Source: Arthrobacter sp. MYb213 (lineage in GTDB: Bacteria > Actinomycetota > Actinomycetes > Actinomycetales > Micrococcaceae). From it: a stretch of 64,000 nt of DNA. This document shows, piece after piece, positions 38,255 through 47,276 of this stretch (position 1 is its first letter; every line of letters starts with the position of its first letter). The stretch is taken from contig NZ_PCQA01000005.1 in assembly GCF_002979915.1 (NCBI RefSeq), forward strand, positions 1 to 64,000, given 5' to 3'. The translations under genes and the position numbers were made by a program. The notes under the pieces are model-generated. The model saw nothing but the letters and a program-made list of their open reading frames with translations. It did not search any database and was not told where the DNA came from.

Positions 38255-39742
38255 TTAGGGGTTCGCTGGTGCCTCATCAAATAAAGCATCAACGTCAAGA
38301 TCTGGATTTTCATCCTGAGTTTTCACTAGTTCAACGGCTTCAGCATCGGTAGCTACCGACGGCATAGAACCCGGAAGTGGTTTGCGTGCTGATTCTTTGA
38401 GGAAACACACGGCAATAAAGCCGGCTACGGACGTCCCCATAACCCAGAAGGCAGGAGCCAGTGAAGAGCCTGACATTGTCACAAGGGCTTGCATGATGAA
38501 CGGAGCGAAGCCACCAAAAATAGCGACTGCAAAGTTATACGAGATCCCCATTCCACCATAGCGAGAAGAGGTAGGGAACAGCGCAGGCAGCGAGGAGGCG
38601 AGGTTAGAGACGTAGAATGTCACTGGGATCGCCAGTAGGGCTAGGCCAAGCAGAGTGGACCAGATGGCTCCGTGCATCATGAACAAGAATGCCGGAGCGG
38701 CTAGTAGCACCGCGGAGACCGAACCGATGAACAGCACGCGACGGCGACCGATCTTGTCCGATAAGTGGCCCGCTAATGGGATGCACAAAGACATGCCCAC
38801 CAGAATAGGCAAGGTCAGCAAGTTACCGTGCACCGGATCGTACTTCAAGGTTTCAGTCAGATACGTTGGCATATAGCTGGTTAGTGCGTAGCCCGCGGTG
38901 TTTGCCGCTGAAACCAAAACGAAACCGGTGAGCAGTTCACGCCAATAGGATTTGACCAGGTCGATGACACCCTTCGGAGCATCTGCAGAGTTCTTGGCGT
39001 CGTCGCTGACCTGATTGGCTGCTTCCTGAGCTTCCTTGAATGCTGGAGTGTCCTCGATCTTGGAACGGAACCACAGGGCGATGACACCAAGGGGCAAGGC
39101 AACTAAGAACGGTATGCGCCAAGCGAAGCCTTCCATCACGTCTTCGGTGAGGGTTAGCTGGAGGATCGAGACGAAGGCTGCACCCACGGCAAAGCCCATG
39201 TATGAGCCGAGATCCAGAAGCGACGCATAGTAACCGCGACGCTTATCCGGTGCATACTCGGTGATAAAGGTTGTGGCGCCGGCATACTCACCACCGGTGG
39301 AGAAGCCCTGAACCAGCTTCAGGACGACGAGAAGAATTGGTGCTGCGACGCCCCAAACTGAGTAGTCTGGCAAAATACCGATGCCAAACGTCGCCAAGGC
39401 CATCATAAGGAGTGTGAAGACAAGAATCTTCTGGCGGCCGACACGGTCACCGAGCTGTCCAAGGATGACGCCGCCTAGTGGGCGTGCCACGAAGGTTACG
39501 GCGAAAACACCGAGGCTAAATAGGGTCTGCATGGACGGGGCAACGGTATCTGGCATGAATAACTTGCCGATAATTACCGCTAGGTATCCGTAGACGCCGA
39601 CGTCGTACCATTCCATCAAGTTGCCGACAACGGTACCGCCGATTGCTTTTTTGAGCATCGAATCGTCAACAACGTTGACGTCCTCTACCTTCAGCCGGCG
39701 TTTCTTGAAAAATTTCGGCCCACGAGTATTCGCTGCTTCCAT
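38255..39742 (-). CDS. MFS transporter, metabolite:H+ symporter (MHS) family
   Basis: 495 aa with twelve predicted membrane helices. The signature GNLMEWYDVGVYGYLA, GQLGDRVGRQK after helix 2, GFSTGGEYAGATTF, and the second-half GHLSDKIGRRR place it with ProP-like MHS symporters for osmolytes or carboxylates. The C-terminal 50 residues are acidic. GAGGAG eight bases upstream selects the ATG at 39742 over the in-frame GTG at 39751. The substrate (proline/betaine or an organic acid) cannot be read from sequence. Confidence 0.9.
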   Translation of the reverse strand: MEAANTRGPKFFKKRRLKVEDVNVVDDSMLKKAIGGTVVGNLMEWYDVGVYGYLAVIIGKLFMPDTVAPSMQTLFSLGVFAVTFVARPLGGVILGQLGDRVGRQKILVFTLLMMALATFGIGILPDYSVWGVAAPILLVVLKLVQGFSTGGEYAGATTFITEYAPDKRRGYYASLLDLGSYMGFAVGAAFVSILQLTLTEDVMEGFAWRIPFLVALPLGVIALWFRSKIEDTPAFKEAQEAANQVSDDAKNSADAPKGVIDLVKSYWRELLTGFVLVSAANTAGYALTSYMPTYLTETLKYDPVHGNLLTLPILVGMSLCIPLAGHLSDKIGRRRVLFIGSVSAVLLAAPAFLFMMHGAIWSTLLGLALLAIPVTFYVSNLASSLPALFPTSSRYGGMGISYNFAVAIFGGFAPFIMQALVTMSGSSLAPAFWVMGTSVAGFIAVCFLKESARKPLPGSMPSVATDAEAVELVKTQDENPDLDVDALFDEAPANP

Positions 39743-40477
39743 AAGCTTCACTCCTCATATCTTTCTTAATCTTCTCGTATGCTCTAGGTCGCTCAGCTTT
39801 CCTGTGCTGAAAGGCTACGGGGAATCGTGCCACATGATGGCCTAGCCTCAGAAACTTTCTGCAGGCTGGATCGAATTCTCCCCAGATCACTGGCGACGAT
39901 TGCTCAACGAACGATGAAGTGCATAATCGGACAAGCAACAAGACTAGCAAAATACGCAATGGCACTTGCGCGTGGAGTAAAGCATTTGTATTGGTTTTGG
40001 AGGTTAATGCATCCGAGTCAGCGGGGCTCGAATGTTGCGCCATGCTCCATGAGTCCAATTGCAATACGGAAGAACCCCGAGGAATATAGGCTGACTAGGC
40101 GATTAGTTGCATAATGCAATCGATCTGCGCGGCTAGTTTCACGTCGAAATTTTAGGATCAACCACGTCGAATTATCAACGTGCAGAAGGGAATAATAACC
40201 GAGAACCAGCAGATATAGCCCAGTCCTTCCATGAGGAATTTGCGATATATAACACAGATCAAACCGAGATCTGCCCAGTTTCAAAGTCTCGTGGTTGGTT
40301 TCTGCTACGGCGGTTCAAGGGTTAGTGCTCGTCAATACTTGGGATATCGAGTCGGATAGCTAGCGAAAACGTCGGAAAAATGAAGATTAGCAGTGTCCTG
40401 AATGAGGCAAATGCCAAGACTTTCCCTCAGTAGTCTTCGGATAACGCACGTTTTTCACGAAGTTTCAGGGCATAAAG
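39743..40477. other. Long intergenic region, no gene seen
   Basis: About 735 bases without a supportable gene. The short frames on both strands lack ribosome sites, family resemblance and coding-like codon use. A GTTGCATAATGCAAT partial palindrome sits near 40106. The left edge must hold the transporter promoter. This may be decayed sequence. Confidence 0.5.
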
Positions 40478-40512
40478 ATGCCCCAAGACTGCCTGTAGGT
40501 ATCTTGGGGCAT
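40478..40512 (-). terminator. Terminator-like hairpin after small ORF
   Basis: An 11-bp stem (40478-40488 with 40502-40512) has a 13-base loop and is followed on the minus strand by CTTTATG. It sits 15 bases after the stop of the small minus-strand ORF. Confidence 0.6.
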
Positions 40513-40527
40513 ACGGTGGGAAGAATA

Positions 40528-40764
40528 CTAGCCGCGTAGGCCAGCCGCCGCATCGGTGTCTACCCTCAAAAAGGAGGAGCCGATGACAGCGAAGGCTCCC
40601 GGAATTAACAGCATGCGGTGCTTCGGGTTATAGAAAATCTCCTCGAGCGGCGAAGCGATAACTCGCCGGATTTTTTCCAGGAGTCGTTCGTTGTCTAGGG
40701 ATAGACGTTCCTGCTCGGTTTCAATCACCACACGGTCTTGTTCGGTGCTCACCGACGCGCTCAT
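40528..40764 (-). CDS. Small hypothetical protein
   Basis: 78 aa from the ATG at 40764, or up to 100 aa from 40830. A charged, possibly helical N-terminal half (EQERLSLDNERLLEKIRRV) precedes a short hydrophobic stretch (LLIPGAFAVIGSSFL). No family recognised. Support for a real gene is the terminator-like hairpin 15 bases after the stop, plus a GGTTATAACC element about 50 bases upstream that could hold a -10. No strong ribosome site was found. Confidence 0.45.
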   Translation of the reverse strand: MSASVSTEQDRVVIETEQERLSLDNERLLEKIRRVIASPLEEIFYNPKHRMLLIPGAFAVIGSSFLRVDTDAAAGLRG

Positions 40765-40973
40765 CCAGTCGTCGCTCGGTGCACTCAGAGTCTCCGATTT
40801 AATCAGGGACACGGTTATAACCGCCTTCATCTTGCGTTATGCCACCGGAGAAGACCTCCGAGGCTACCTCTTTGCGTACGCTCAGTGTGGCAGAGAACAC
40901 GCAACGAGACATATTGAATATAGCGCGATTCGCTGGTAAAAGCCCGTCAAACAGCACAGATGTAATCAAGCTG

Positions 40974-43900
40974 TTACTCAAGCAGCCCGCGAATATCCTG
41001 AGCCGTCAAAGCCTTGGAAAAACCATCGGCCTCATCCATCACGGTAGAGATCAGCTTCCGTTTGGTGTCCTGCAAGGCCACCACCTTTTCCTCAATGGTT
41101 CCCTGAGCAATCATGCGATAGACCATCACCTGACGGGTCTGACCGATGCGGTGTGTGCGGTCAATGGCTTGAGCTTCCACGGCAGGGTTCCACCATGGAT
41201 CAAGGAGGAAGCAGTAATCAGCCTCGGTCAGGTTCAAACCGAAACCACCGGCTTTCAGCGAGATCAAGAACAATGGAGCTTCGCCGTCCTTGAACTGCTC
41301 GATTACCTTGGCGCGGTTTCGAGTATTGCCATCCAGATACACATAGGGAATACCCTGCGCTTCTAGCTTCGCAGCAAAAATCTTCAAGTAAGAGGTGAAC
41401 TGCGAGAAGACCAAGGCGCGGTGATTTTCGCTAAGCACATCCTCAAGTTGCTCAAAGAGCGCTTCCAGTTTCGAACCTGGGATCTCTGAAAGTTCAGGAT
41501 CCACTAGGGATGGTTCCAACGCAAGCATCCGCAAATGAGTGAGCGACTGGAAGATCGTAAAGCGGTTGCGGTCCAGGTCTTCAACCAAGTGCAGAATTTT
41601 CTGGCGTTCGCGGTTCAGATGAGTGTCATAGACATGCTGATGTTCGTCACTCAAACGAACTAGGACCTGCTGCTCCTGCTTAGCAGGAAGGTCCAGCACC
41701 ACAGACTCCTTGGTACGGCGCAGCATGAATGGCTTCACGCGGCGCTGTAAAAGCTGTAGCGTTTCGCGATCGCCGAGCACCTCGATAGGTCGAGCAAACT
41801 GACGGTTAAAACGACTGGAGTTCATGAACAGCGACGGGGAGGTCAGAGACAACAATGCCCCTAGTTCAGAGAGGTTATTCTCCATAGGAGTACCAGTCAC
41901 AGCCAGTTTGAAGTTTGTCTGGATATTGACCGCACTGCGGTGAGCCTTCGTTGAACGGTTCTTCACGAACTGTGCCTCATCGAGAATAAGGCCAGCAAAG
42001 CGTTGCCCCTCATAGACCTCATCGTTCAGGCGAAGCAAGGTGTAGGTCGTCAGGATGACATCATAGTTTGCCACCAGTTCTTTCAGCTCATGTTCTGAAC
42101 CGAAAGTTCCCTCCACCGTAATCACCCTCAAACTTGGGGCGAATCGTTTAATTTCCATCTCCCAGTTTGATACAACCGAGCTTGGAGCCACGACAAGGAA
42201 CGGCGCGCTCATTCGTTGTGCTGCGGGAAGAGTGGCCATATGCTCTGGGTCGTCCCAGAGTTTGCGGGCATGAAGCATCAAAGCAATGGTCTGCAAGGTT
42301 TTACCCAGCCCCATATCATCGGCGAGGATTCCGCCGAATCCGCCTTGATACAGACGCGCAAGCCACTGGAATCCCTCAACCTGGTAAGGGCGAAGCGTAG
42401 CGTTAAGGGTGTCCGGTACTTGAGCTTCTTCGCCCTCTGCCACACGTAGCAGCGAACGCATGCGCCCTATAAAGAGGTCAGCCCCGTCGATACCTTCGGC
42501 CAGCTCATCAAACTCGTCAAAGAGCGAGACTTGGAAGACTGAGAGCTTCAAGTCCGCGTCTTTTGGTTTGTCGTTGAGGGATTGTGCTTCGTCGACAAGC
42601 GACTTCAGCTTGGCAAACAGAGGATGATCCAATGAGAACCAGGTGTTGTCGGGCAGCTTGACCTTCATGGAACCGCTGGTCAGTGCCTCCATGATGGTGG
42701 AGAAAGGAACCTCGTGGTCACCAACGGTGATGAGCAAGCCTAAGTCCAGCCAGTCATTACGTTCGTGGCTCACGGCATTGATTTTCAGCTGTGGAAGTTC
42801 ACGCAGCTGACGGTATACCGGGCGGATTCCTTCCTCAGTGATTTTCATAATGGATAGACCGCGCAGCGCAGGAAGCAGATCCGAAACGAACGTGATCATA
42901 TGTTCTCCGGCGAAGAACCTTGAGGACAGATCGTGGTTGCTGGTGTCGGTGTGCTTCTCAAAAACGTCGTTAACGGTCCGGTATAGCGCTTGCTCTGCTT
43001 GCGCATCATAAACTTCGTGGTCGTAGGGGACCCCTGGGTACCGGATCTGGAAGTAAATAGCTGCCGAATCTTTGACCGTGCCGTCGGCTTGTTCTTCACG
43101 ACTGAAATTCACCGTGGCATGAACCTCAGGTGGCGCCAGCGAGGGCAGTACCAGTCCTTCACTAATGCTGCGCAAGCTAAAGCGGCGCGCAAGTCGAGCA
43201 TACGACTCATTAAAGAAGTCCTGCATTTGGTCTGCAGGGATCTGTAGCGGTTCACGATTCTGGTACCAACGGCGGTGCTGGGCAGGAATTATTTCGTCGC
43301 TAGGCGCCAACCATATTTGGTCTGGAGCATCAAGTTCGACGTAAAAACCATGATCAGCGACGGTTCCCGCGGGGGACTCTGCGTTAAGGCTTAGGCTTTG
43401 TCCAGCAATGTGCAGTTGGCCCGCAACGTTGAGAGACTGATCTTCCGTCAGGCTGGCCAGAAGCTCAAAACGAGACTGGCGATCAATGTTTACGGTGGTC
43501 TCGTGACGGGTGGCAATGAGCTCGATTCCAAGCTCTTGCGCCTCGTCGAGCATTGGCCACAACAAGTTGGAAGCGTACTCGTCTAAAAACAGCCAATCTT
43601 CATCGACCTTGAACTGCAGCTGTGTATTGCCCCGTGCCAGGGCTGCAAAGCGAGTAAACCAATGGTGCTGGCCGCGAAGCAAGTTCCAGCCGTAAGTTTT
43701 AAAGGCAATGGTGGTCCACCGAAGCTGGCCACGAACCCAGCGGCCCTCAGAATTACGCACCATGGGGCGAACGCCTAAGCGGAATCGCTTGTTCCGAGTG
43801 GGGTGTGGCACCGAACCGGAGGGCATCCACTGTTGTTGCTGAGAAGTATTTTTAGAGTCAAAAACCATGAACTGCAGGGCCATAGCCACTACAGGATCAT

Positions 43901-44324
43901 TGGGAGAACCTAAGAGTCCCTCGGATGGACCCGGTTCTGGTTCCTCAAACCAGGTATCTACCTGAGTTGACCAAGCAGAAACGGTTCTTTTCGCCTCGGC
44001 CATTGACGGACGTGGTTGGTTTGCAATCTTATTTGCAGTCAGCGCGAGAGCCGCGACATGAGGGCAGACCGATCCTTTGTTACAACTGCAGTCGGTACTT
44101 TCTACGGTCCAGCCAGTTGCACTTCGAACCACCGTGATAGTGGAGGCAAACTGCTGGTCGTCTTCTACGATAGTGCCGGAGATGACGCTACTGCTTTCAT
44201 CAAAAGCGACGTCAACTACCGATTCGTCTTTTTTGGCGAGCTGCTGCCCGAAGAAGAATGGAACGTCGCCCAAGTACGCCAGTAGGTGCCTTGCGTCGAT
44301 GAGTGGTGGCACAGAATCAGTCAT
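40974..44324 (-). CDS. SNF2-family helicase with SWIM zinc finger
   Basis: 1116 aa. Residues near 75-95 carry a SWIM finger (CSCNKGSVCPH). A long middle region of unknown fold follows, then a SNF2 ATPase from about 645: DDMGLGKTLQT (Walker A), LDEAQFVKN (motif II), TGTPMENNLSELG (III), SLKAGGFGLNL (V) and DRTHRIGQTRQV (VI). This is the HepA/RapA-related class of bacterial SWI2/SNF2 translocases. Its job is probably chromatin- or transcription-related DNA translocation, not strand unwinding. No methyltransferase or defence partner is adjacent. Confidence 0.93.
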   Translation of the reverse strand: MTDSVPPLIDARHLLAYLGDVPFFFGQQLAKKDESVVDVAFDESSSVISGTIVEDDQQFASTITVVRSATGWTVESTDCSCNKGSVCPHVAALALTANKIANQPRPSMAEAKRTVSAWSTQVDTWFEEPEPGPSEGLLGSPNDPVVAMALQFMVFDSKNTSQQQQWMPSGSVPHPTRNKRFRLGVRPMVRNSEGRWVRGQLRWTTIAFKTYGWNLLRGQHHWFTRFAALARGNTQLQFKVDEDWLFLDEYASNLLWPMLDEAQELGIELIATRHETTVNIDRQSRFELLASLTEDQSLNVAGQLHIAGQSLSLNAESPAGTVADHGFYVELDAPDQIWLAPSDEIIPAQHRRWYQNREPLQIPADQMQDFFNESYARLARRFSLRSISEGLVLPSLAPPEVHATVNFSREEQADGTVKDSAAIYFQIRYPGVPYDHEVYDAQAEQALYRTVNDVFEKHTDTSNHDLSSRFFAGEHMITFVSDLLPALRGLSIMKITEEGIRPVYRQLRELPQLKINAVSHERNDWLDLGLLITVGDHEVPFSTIMEALTSGSMKVKLPDNTWFSLDHPLFAKLKSLVDEAQSLNDKPKDADLKLSVFQVSLFDEFDELAEGIDGADLFIGRMRSLLRVAEGEEAQVPDTLNATLRPYQVEGFQWLARLYQGGFGGILADDMGLGKTLQTIALMLHARKLWDDPEHMATLPAAQRMSAPFLVVAPSSVVSNWEMEIKRFAPSLRVITVEGTFGSEHELKELVANYDVILTTYTLLRLNDEVYEGQRFAGLILDEAQFVKNRSTKAHRSAVNIQTNFKLAVTGTPMENNLSELGALLSLTSPSLFMNSSRFNRQFARPIEVLGDRETLQLLQRRVKPFMLRRTKESVVLDLPAKQEQQVLVRLSDEHQHVYDTHLNRERQKILHLVEDLDRNRFTIFQSLTHLRMLALEPSLVDPELSEIPGSKLEALFEQLEDVLSENHRALVFSQFTSYLKIFAAKLEAQGIPYVYLDGNTRNRAKVIEQFKDGEAPLFLISLKAGGFGLNLTEADYCFLLDPWWNPAVEAQAIDRTHRIGQTRQVMVYRMIAQGTIEEKVVALQDTKRKLISTVMDEADGFSKALTAQDIRGLLE

Positions 44325-44411
44325 CCTCTCATCGTTTCACGTTCCGCGCGCTGGTGGAAGTTGAGAACCCTAACTGTGAATAATCACCCGTATTCGCGGT
44401 AGCTTAGTTAC

Positions 44412-45590
44412 ATGTCTCAAGTGTGGCCGTATATCCCCGCCCGTGCAGTCAATATCACCACTTTGGTGGAATTCGACAGGCTAGCCGCCGAAGCTCTCGA
44501 TACCCAGTTGGCACGTGCCAGGAACTGGCGTGTACACCGGGTTGATTTGCAGACAAGAGACTCGGTCCTGGGTGCTCTTGATCTAGCAGACTGTCTTTTT
44601 ATCGATTGTGTCTTCTCCTCCCATGGGCGTGCTCTGGTTGAAGCTACCGGTGGGCTTTGCATGAGTAGCGGAGCGCAACTGCCTTTTGACATTTCCGAAC
44701 GAGATTTATATACCCCGTATGAACTGTATTCAGGGATCAAAGAAGTTCCATATGCGCAGGTGCCTGATGCGCAGATATATACCTATTCACAAGCTAAATC
44801 ACCGCTGAAATTTGCTACGGACGACATGGCGATGGCTAGCACATTGCATGACCACCATATTGGGCAGGCAATGTTAAACGCGGTGTACGACGGAGTTTTC
44901 GCCAACACCCCGATGATTGGGGTCATGGGTGGGCATGCGGTTCAACGCGGAACCCAAGAATTTGCCGATGCAGTTAAGCTAGGGGCCAGCCTCACCCGTA
45001 CGGGCTATTCGATTGTGACCGGTGGAGGTCCTGGTGCGATGGAAGCCGCCAATGCAGGTGCTTGGCTTGCAGACTATGAGCCCCAAGACATCGTTGCGGC
45101 GTTGGACATTTTGGCGCAGGCGCCTGATGCCATCCGTCACCGCACCTTGTGGGCGCGCACGGCGGTACGAGTGCGTGAGCAATTTCCTAGCAAAAATCAT
45201 TCGTTGGGCGTTCCCACCTGGTTTTATGGGCATGAGCCTCCGAACCTCTTTGCCACGCATATTGCCAAGTTCTTCACGAATTCAATTCGTGAAGCGATCT
45301 TGCTCGAACAATCAAACGGCGGAATCATAGTGTTGCCAGGAGCCGCCGGGACCGTCCAAGAAATTTTCCAAGATGCCTGCGAAAACTACTATGCGACCGG
45401 TGCGCGCGTCACCCCTATCGTCTTGGTCGGAGACAAACATTGGCGCGAGGAGCTACCGGTCTGGCCTCTGTTGCAAGCGCTGGCCGTGGGCCGCGCCATG
45501 GAAGAGCGAATTGCGTTGGTAGACACCGTGGATGAAGCGGTCGCATTCATTGAAACCATGACTCCGTTGCGTCGCCGCACACGGTTTTAA
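44412..45590 (+). CDS. LOG-family nucleotide-binding protein (PpnN-like)
   Basis: 392 aa. The lysine-decarboxylase-like Rossmann domain has VTGGGPGAMEAANAGAW and a VLPGAAGTVQEIFQ motif in the position of the PGGxGTxxE signature. Length and N-terminal extension resemble PpnN/YgdH nucleotide 5'-monophosphate nucleosidases more than small LOG cytokinin enzymes. Nucleotide salvage is inferred. Its stop codon lies inside the 14-bp target duplication of the insertion sequence, so the protein is complete and unchanged by the insertion. Confidence 0.85.
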   Translation: MSQVWPYIPARAVNITTLVEFDRLAAEALDTQLARARNWRVHRVDLQTRDSVLGALDLADCLFIDCVFSSHGRALVEATGGLCMSSGAQLPFDISERDLYTPYELYSGIKEVPYAQVPDAQIYTYSQAKSPLKFATDDMAMASTLHDHHIGQAMLNAVYDGVFANTPMIGVMGGHAVQRGTQEFADAVKLGASLTRTGYSIVTGGGPGAMEAANAGAWLADYEPQDIVAALDILAQAPDAIRHRTLWARTAVRVREQFPSKNHSLGVPTWFYGHEPPNLFATHIAKFFTNSIREAILLEQSNGGIIVLPGAAGTVQEIFQDACENYYATGARVTPIVLVGDKHWREELPVWPLLQALAVGRAMEERIALVDTVDEAVAFIETMTPLRRRTRF

Positions 45591-45597
45591 AAAACTT
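45584..45597. repeat. Target-site duplication, left copy
   Basis: GTTTTAAAAAACTT directly abuts the left end of the insertion sequence and is identical to 47219-47232. It includes the LOG stop codon (TAA, 45588-45590). Confidence 0.88.
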
Positions 45598-47218
45598 TGT
45601 TATGTCGCAGGACATCGGTGACAGTTCTGTATCAACACATCGGTGACAGTTCCGGGGTTTTTAGTGGTGACACTTCCACCCATAATTAATAACTTCCAGC
45701 AGTAACTGGCATGAAACCCGCTGCATCCGCTCGACTAGGTCAGTGAAGAGTAACGAACCGGTTGATCCGCGGACCCGTCTAGCAATAGCCCAATGGCCTG
45801 ATGATGCCCCACGTGGTGCCGTGACCACGTTCTGCGACGAGCATCAACTCAGCCGCAAAACCTTCTACAAGCTCCGTGCGATCGCCAAAGCCGATGGGCA
45901 AGACGCCGTCTTGGAGCCGCGTTCACGCCGCCCGAAAACCTCTCCGACCCGAATCACCGAAGACTCCAAAAAGCAGGCGGTAGCAGTACGTGCTGCGTTA
46001 GAAGCCTCCGGTCTGGACCACGGCCCGATCAGTGTGCATGACAAGATGATTTCCTTGGGTTTCCCGGCGCCGTCCATCGCTTCATTAGCGAGAACTTTTC
46101 GTGAAATGAACGTGGCTCGTTCCTCTCCGAATAAGCGGCCACGCGCTGCGTACCGCCGTTTCGTCTATCCGGCACCGAATGCTTGTTGGCAGCTGGATGC
46201 TACGGAGTATGTCCTCACCGGTGGGCGTAAATGCGTGATCTTCCAACTGCAAGACGATCATTCCCGTTTGGCCGTCGCCACGCATGTGGCACGCAGCGAA
46301 AACAGTGAAGACGCCTTGATTGTGATGCGCAAAGGTATCGCAGCACATGGTGTTCCGCAAAGGCTCTTATCAGACAACGGGCTGGCCCTAAATCCATCTC
46401 GCCATGGGTGGGTCGGTCAGCTGGTCGCGTATGTAACTTCCTTGGGCGTCAAGGCCATCACTGGTAAGCCGGGACGGCCTACCACTCAGGGCAAGAACGA
46501 GCGCTTCCATCAGACCCTGTTCAAATGGCTGGACAAGCAGCCAATCGCGCAGAGCCTTGAGCAACTGCAAGAATTCGTGGATCGCTTCGACCTGATCTAC
46601 AACACCCAGCGTCCTCACCAAGGGTTGCCGGGGAGGATTACGCCTCAACAATCGTGGGATGCTACCGAGCTCGCGGCAGAGCCTCGCCCCAGCGATGGGG
46701 GCTCCGGCCTGAAGCTACCTGTGGTTGACCAAGCAATCGAAGCCGATGCCACAGCCCGAATCGTTGCTGTGTATGCCGAGCGGATTGATGATGCGATCAG
46801 CAATACAGAAGCTATTGCACGAGCCGAGACTGCAGCAGTTACCAATCAGGTGGTTGATCCTGGCAAGCTACGCGGCGCAATCAAATCTCTGGGTGAGAAC
46901 GGGCACCGGAAGATGAAGGTCTACACGAACGGAACATTGAGACTGGGTGAAATCACCTTCCACCTGACCTCCCGTATGGGTTCGCGCGTGGTGCTGGTGG
47001 ATTGGGATCCGGAGAATATCCTCGTCTCAACTGAAGACGGTGAGCTGATAGCAGATTTTCCTCGACCTGCTCAAGGAACGAAGTATGTCGGTATCGCTCA
47101 AGCGACTGTCAGCTTTCGAACCAGCTCCGAGAAGGGGTAAGTGTTACCGAAGTCTTGAGACAGCGAGTGTTACCGATGTCCTGATACAGAAGTGTCACCG
47201 CTGTCTTGAGACAAGACA
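45598..47218 (+). mobile_element. IS481-family insertion sequence, intact
   Basis: A 1621-bp element flanked by identical 14-bp direct repeats and bounded by TGT...ACA. The ends are imperfect inverted repeats: left TGTTATGTCGCAGGACATCG, right (reverse strand) TGTCTTGTCTCAAGACAGCG, each continuing into CGGTGACA and TTCTGTATCA. Each end also holds two or three repeated GGTGACA/GGTAACA units about 25 bases apart, likely transposase-binding sites. One transposase gene fills the interior. Confidence 0.92.
45743..47140 (+). CDS. IS481-family DDE transposase
   Basis: 465 aa. An N-terminal HTH region (AVTTFCDEHQLSRKTFYKL) is followed by an rve catalytic core: WQLDATEYV (first Asp), LLSDNGLA (second Asp) and TTQGKNERFHQTLF (Glu). 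It is followed by the WL and QRPHQGL blocks typical of IS481, then a C-terminal extension with a beta-rich domain. All three catalytic acids are present and no frameshift was seen, so it looks functional. The start is a GTG. Confidence 0.93.
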   Translation: MKSNEPVDPRTRLAIAQWPDDAPRGAVTTFCDEHQLSRKTFYKLRAIAKADGQDAVLEPRSRRPKTSPTRITEDSKKQAVAVRAALEASGLDHGPISVHDKMISLGFPAPSIASLARTFREMNVARSSPNKRPRAAYRRFVYPAPNACWQLDATEYVLTGGRKCVIFQLQDDHSRLAVATHVARSENSEDALIVMRKGIAAHGVPQRLLSDNGLALNPSRHGWVGQLVAYVTSLGVKAITGKPGRPTTQGKNERFHQTLFKWLDKQPIAQSLEQLQEFVDRFDLIYNTQRPHQGLPGRITPQQSWDATELAAEPRPSDGGSGLKLPVVDQAIEADATARIVAVYAERIDDAISNTEAIARAETAAVTNQVVDPGKLRGAIKSLGENGHRKMKVYTNGTLRLGEITFHLTSRMGSRVVLVDWDPENILVSTEDGELIADFPRPAQGTKYVGIAQATVSFRTSSEKG

Positions 47219-47232
47219 GTTTTAAAAAACTT
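47219..47232. repeat. Target-site duplication, right copy
   Basis: GTTTTAAAAAACTT, identical to 45584-45597. On the minus strand it forms the T-tract of the VIT gene terminator. Confidence 0.88.
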
Positions 47233-47262
47233 CTGGCCGCCGCCCCAATGGGCAACGGCCAG
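47224..47262 (-). terminator. Terminator of the VIT-family gene
   Basis: CTGGCCG (47233-47239) pairs with CGGCCAG (47256-47262), with an inner GCCC/GGGC stem. On the minus strand it is followed by AAG and six T residues. The T-tract is supplied by the insertion sequence's target duplication. Confidence 0.8.
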
Positions 47263-47276
47263 ACAAGCAGCGAGCG

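Noticed and set aside
45605-45690. Short spaced repeats that could look like a CRISPR array
   Set aside because: They are the GGTGACA units of the IS end, mirrored at the other end, with too few copies and no leader or cas genes.
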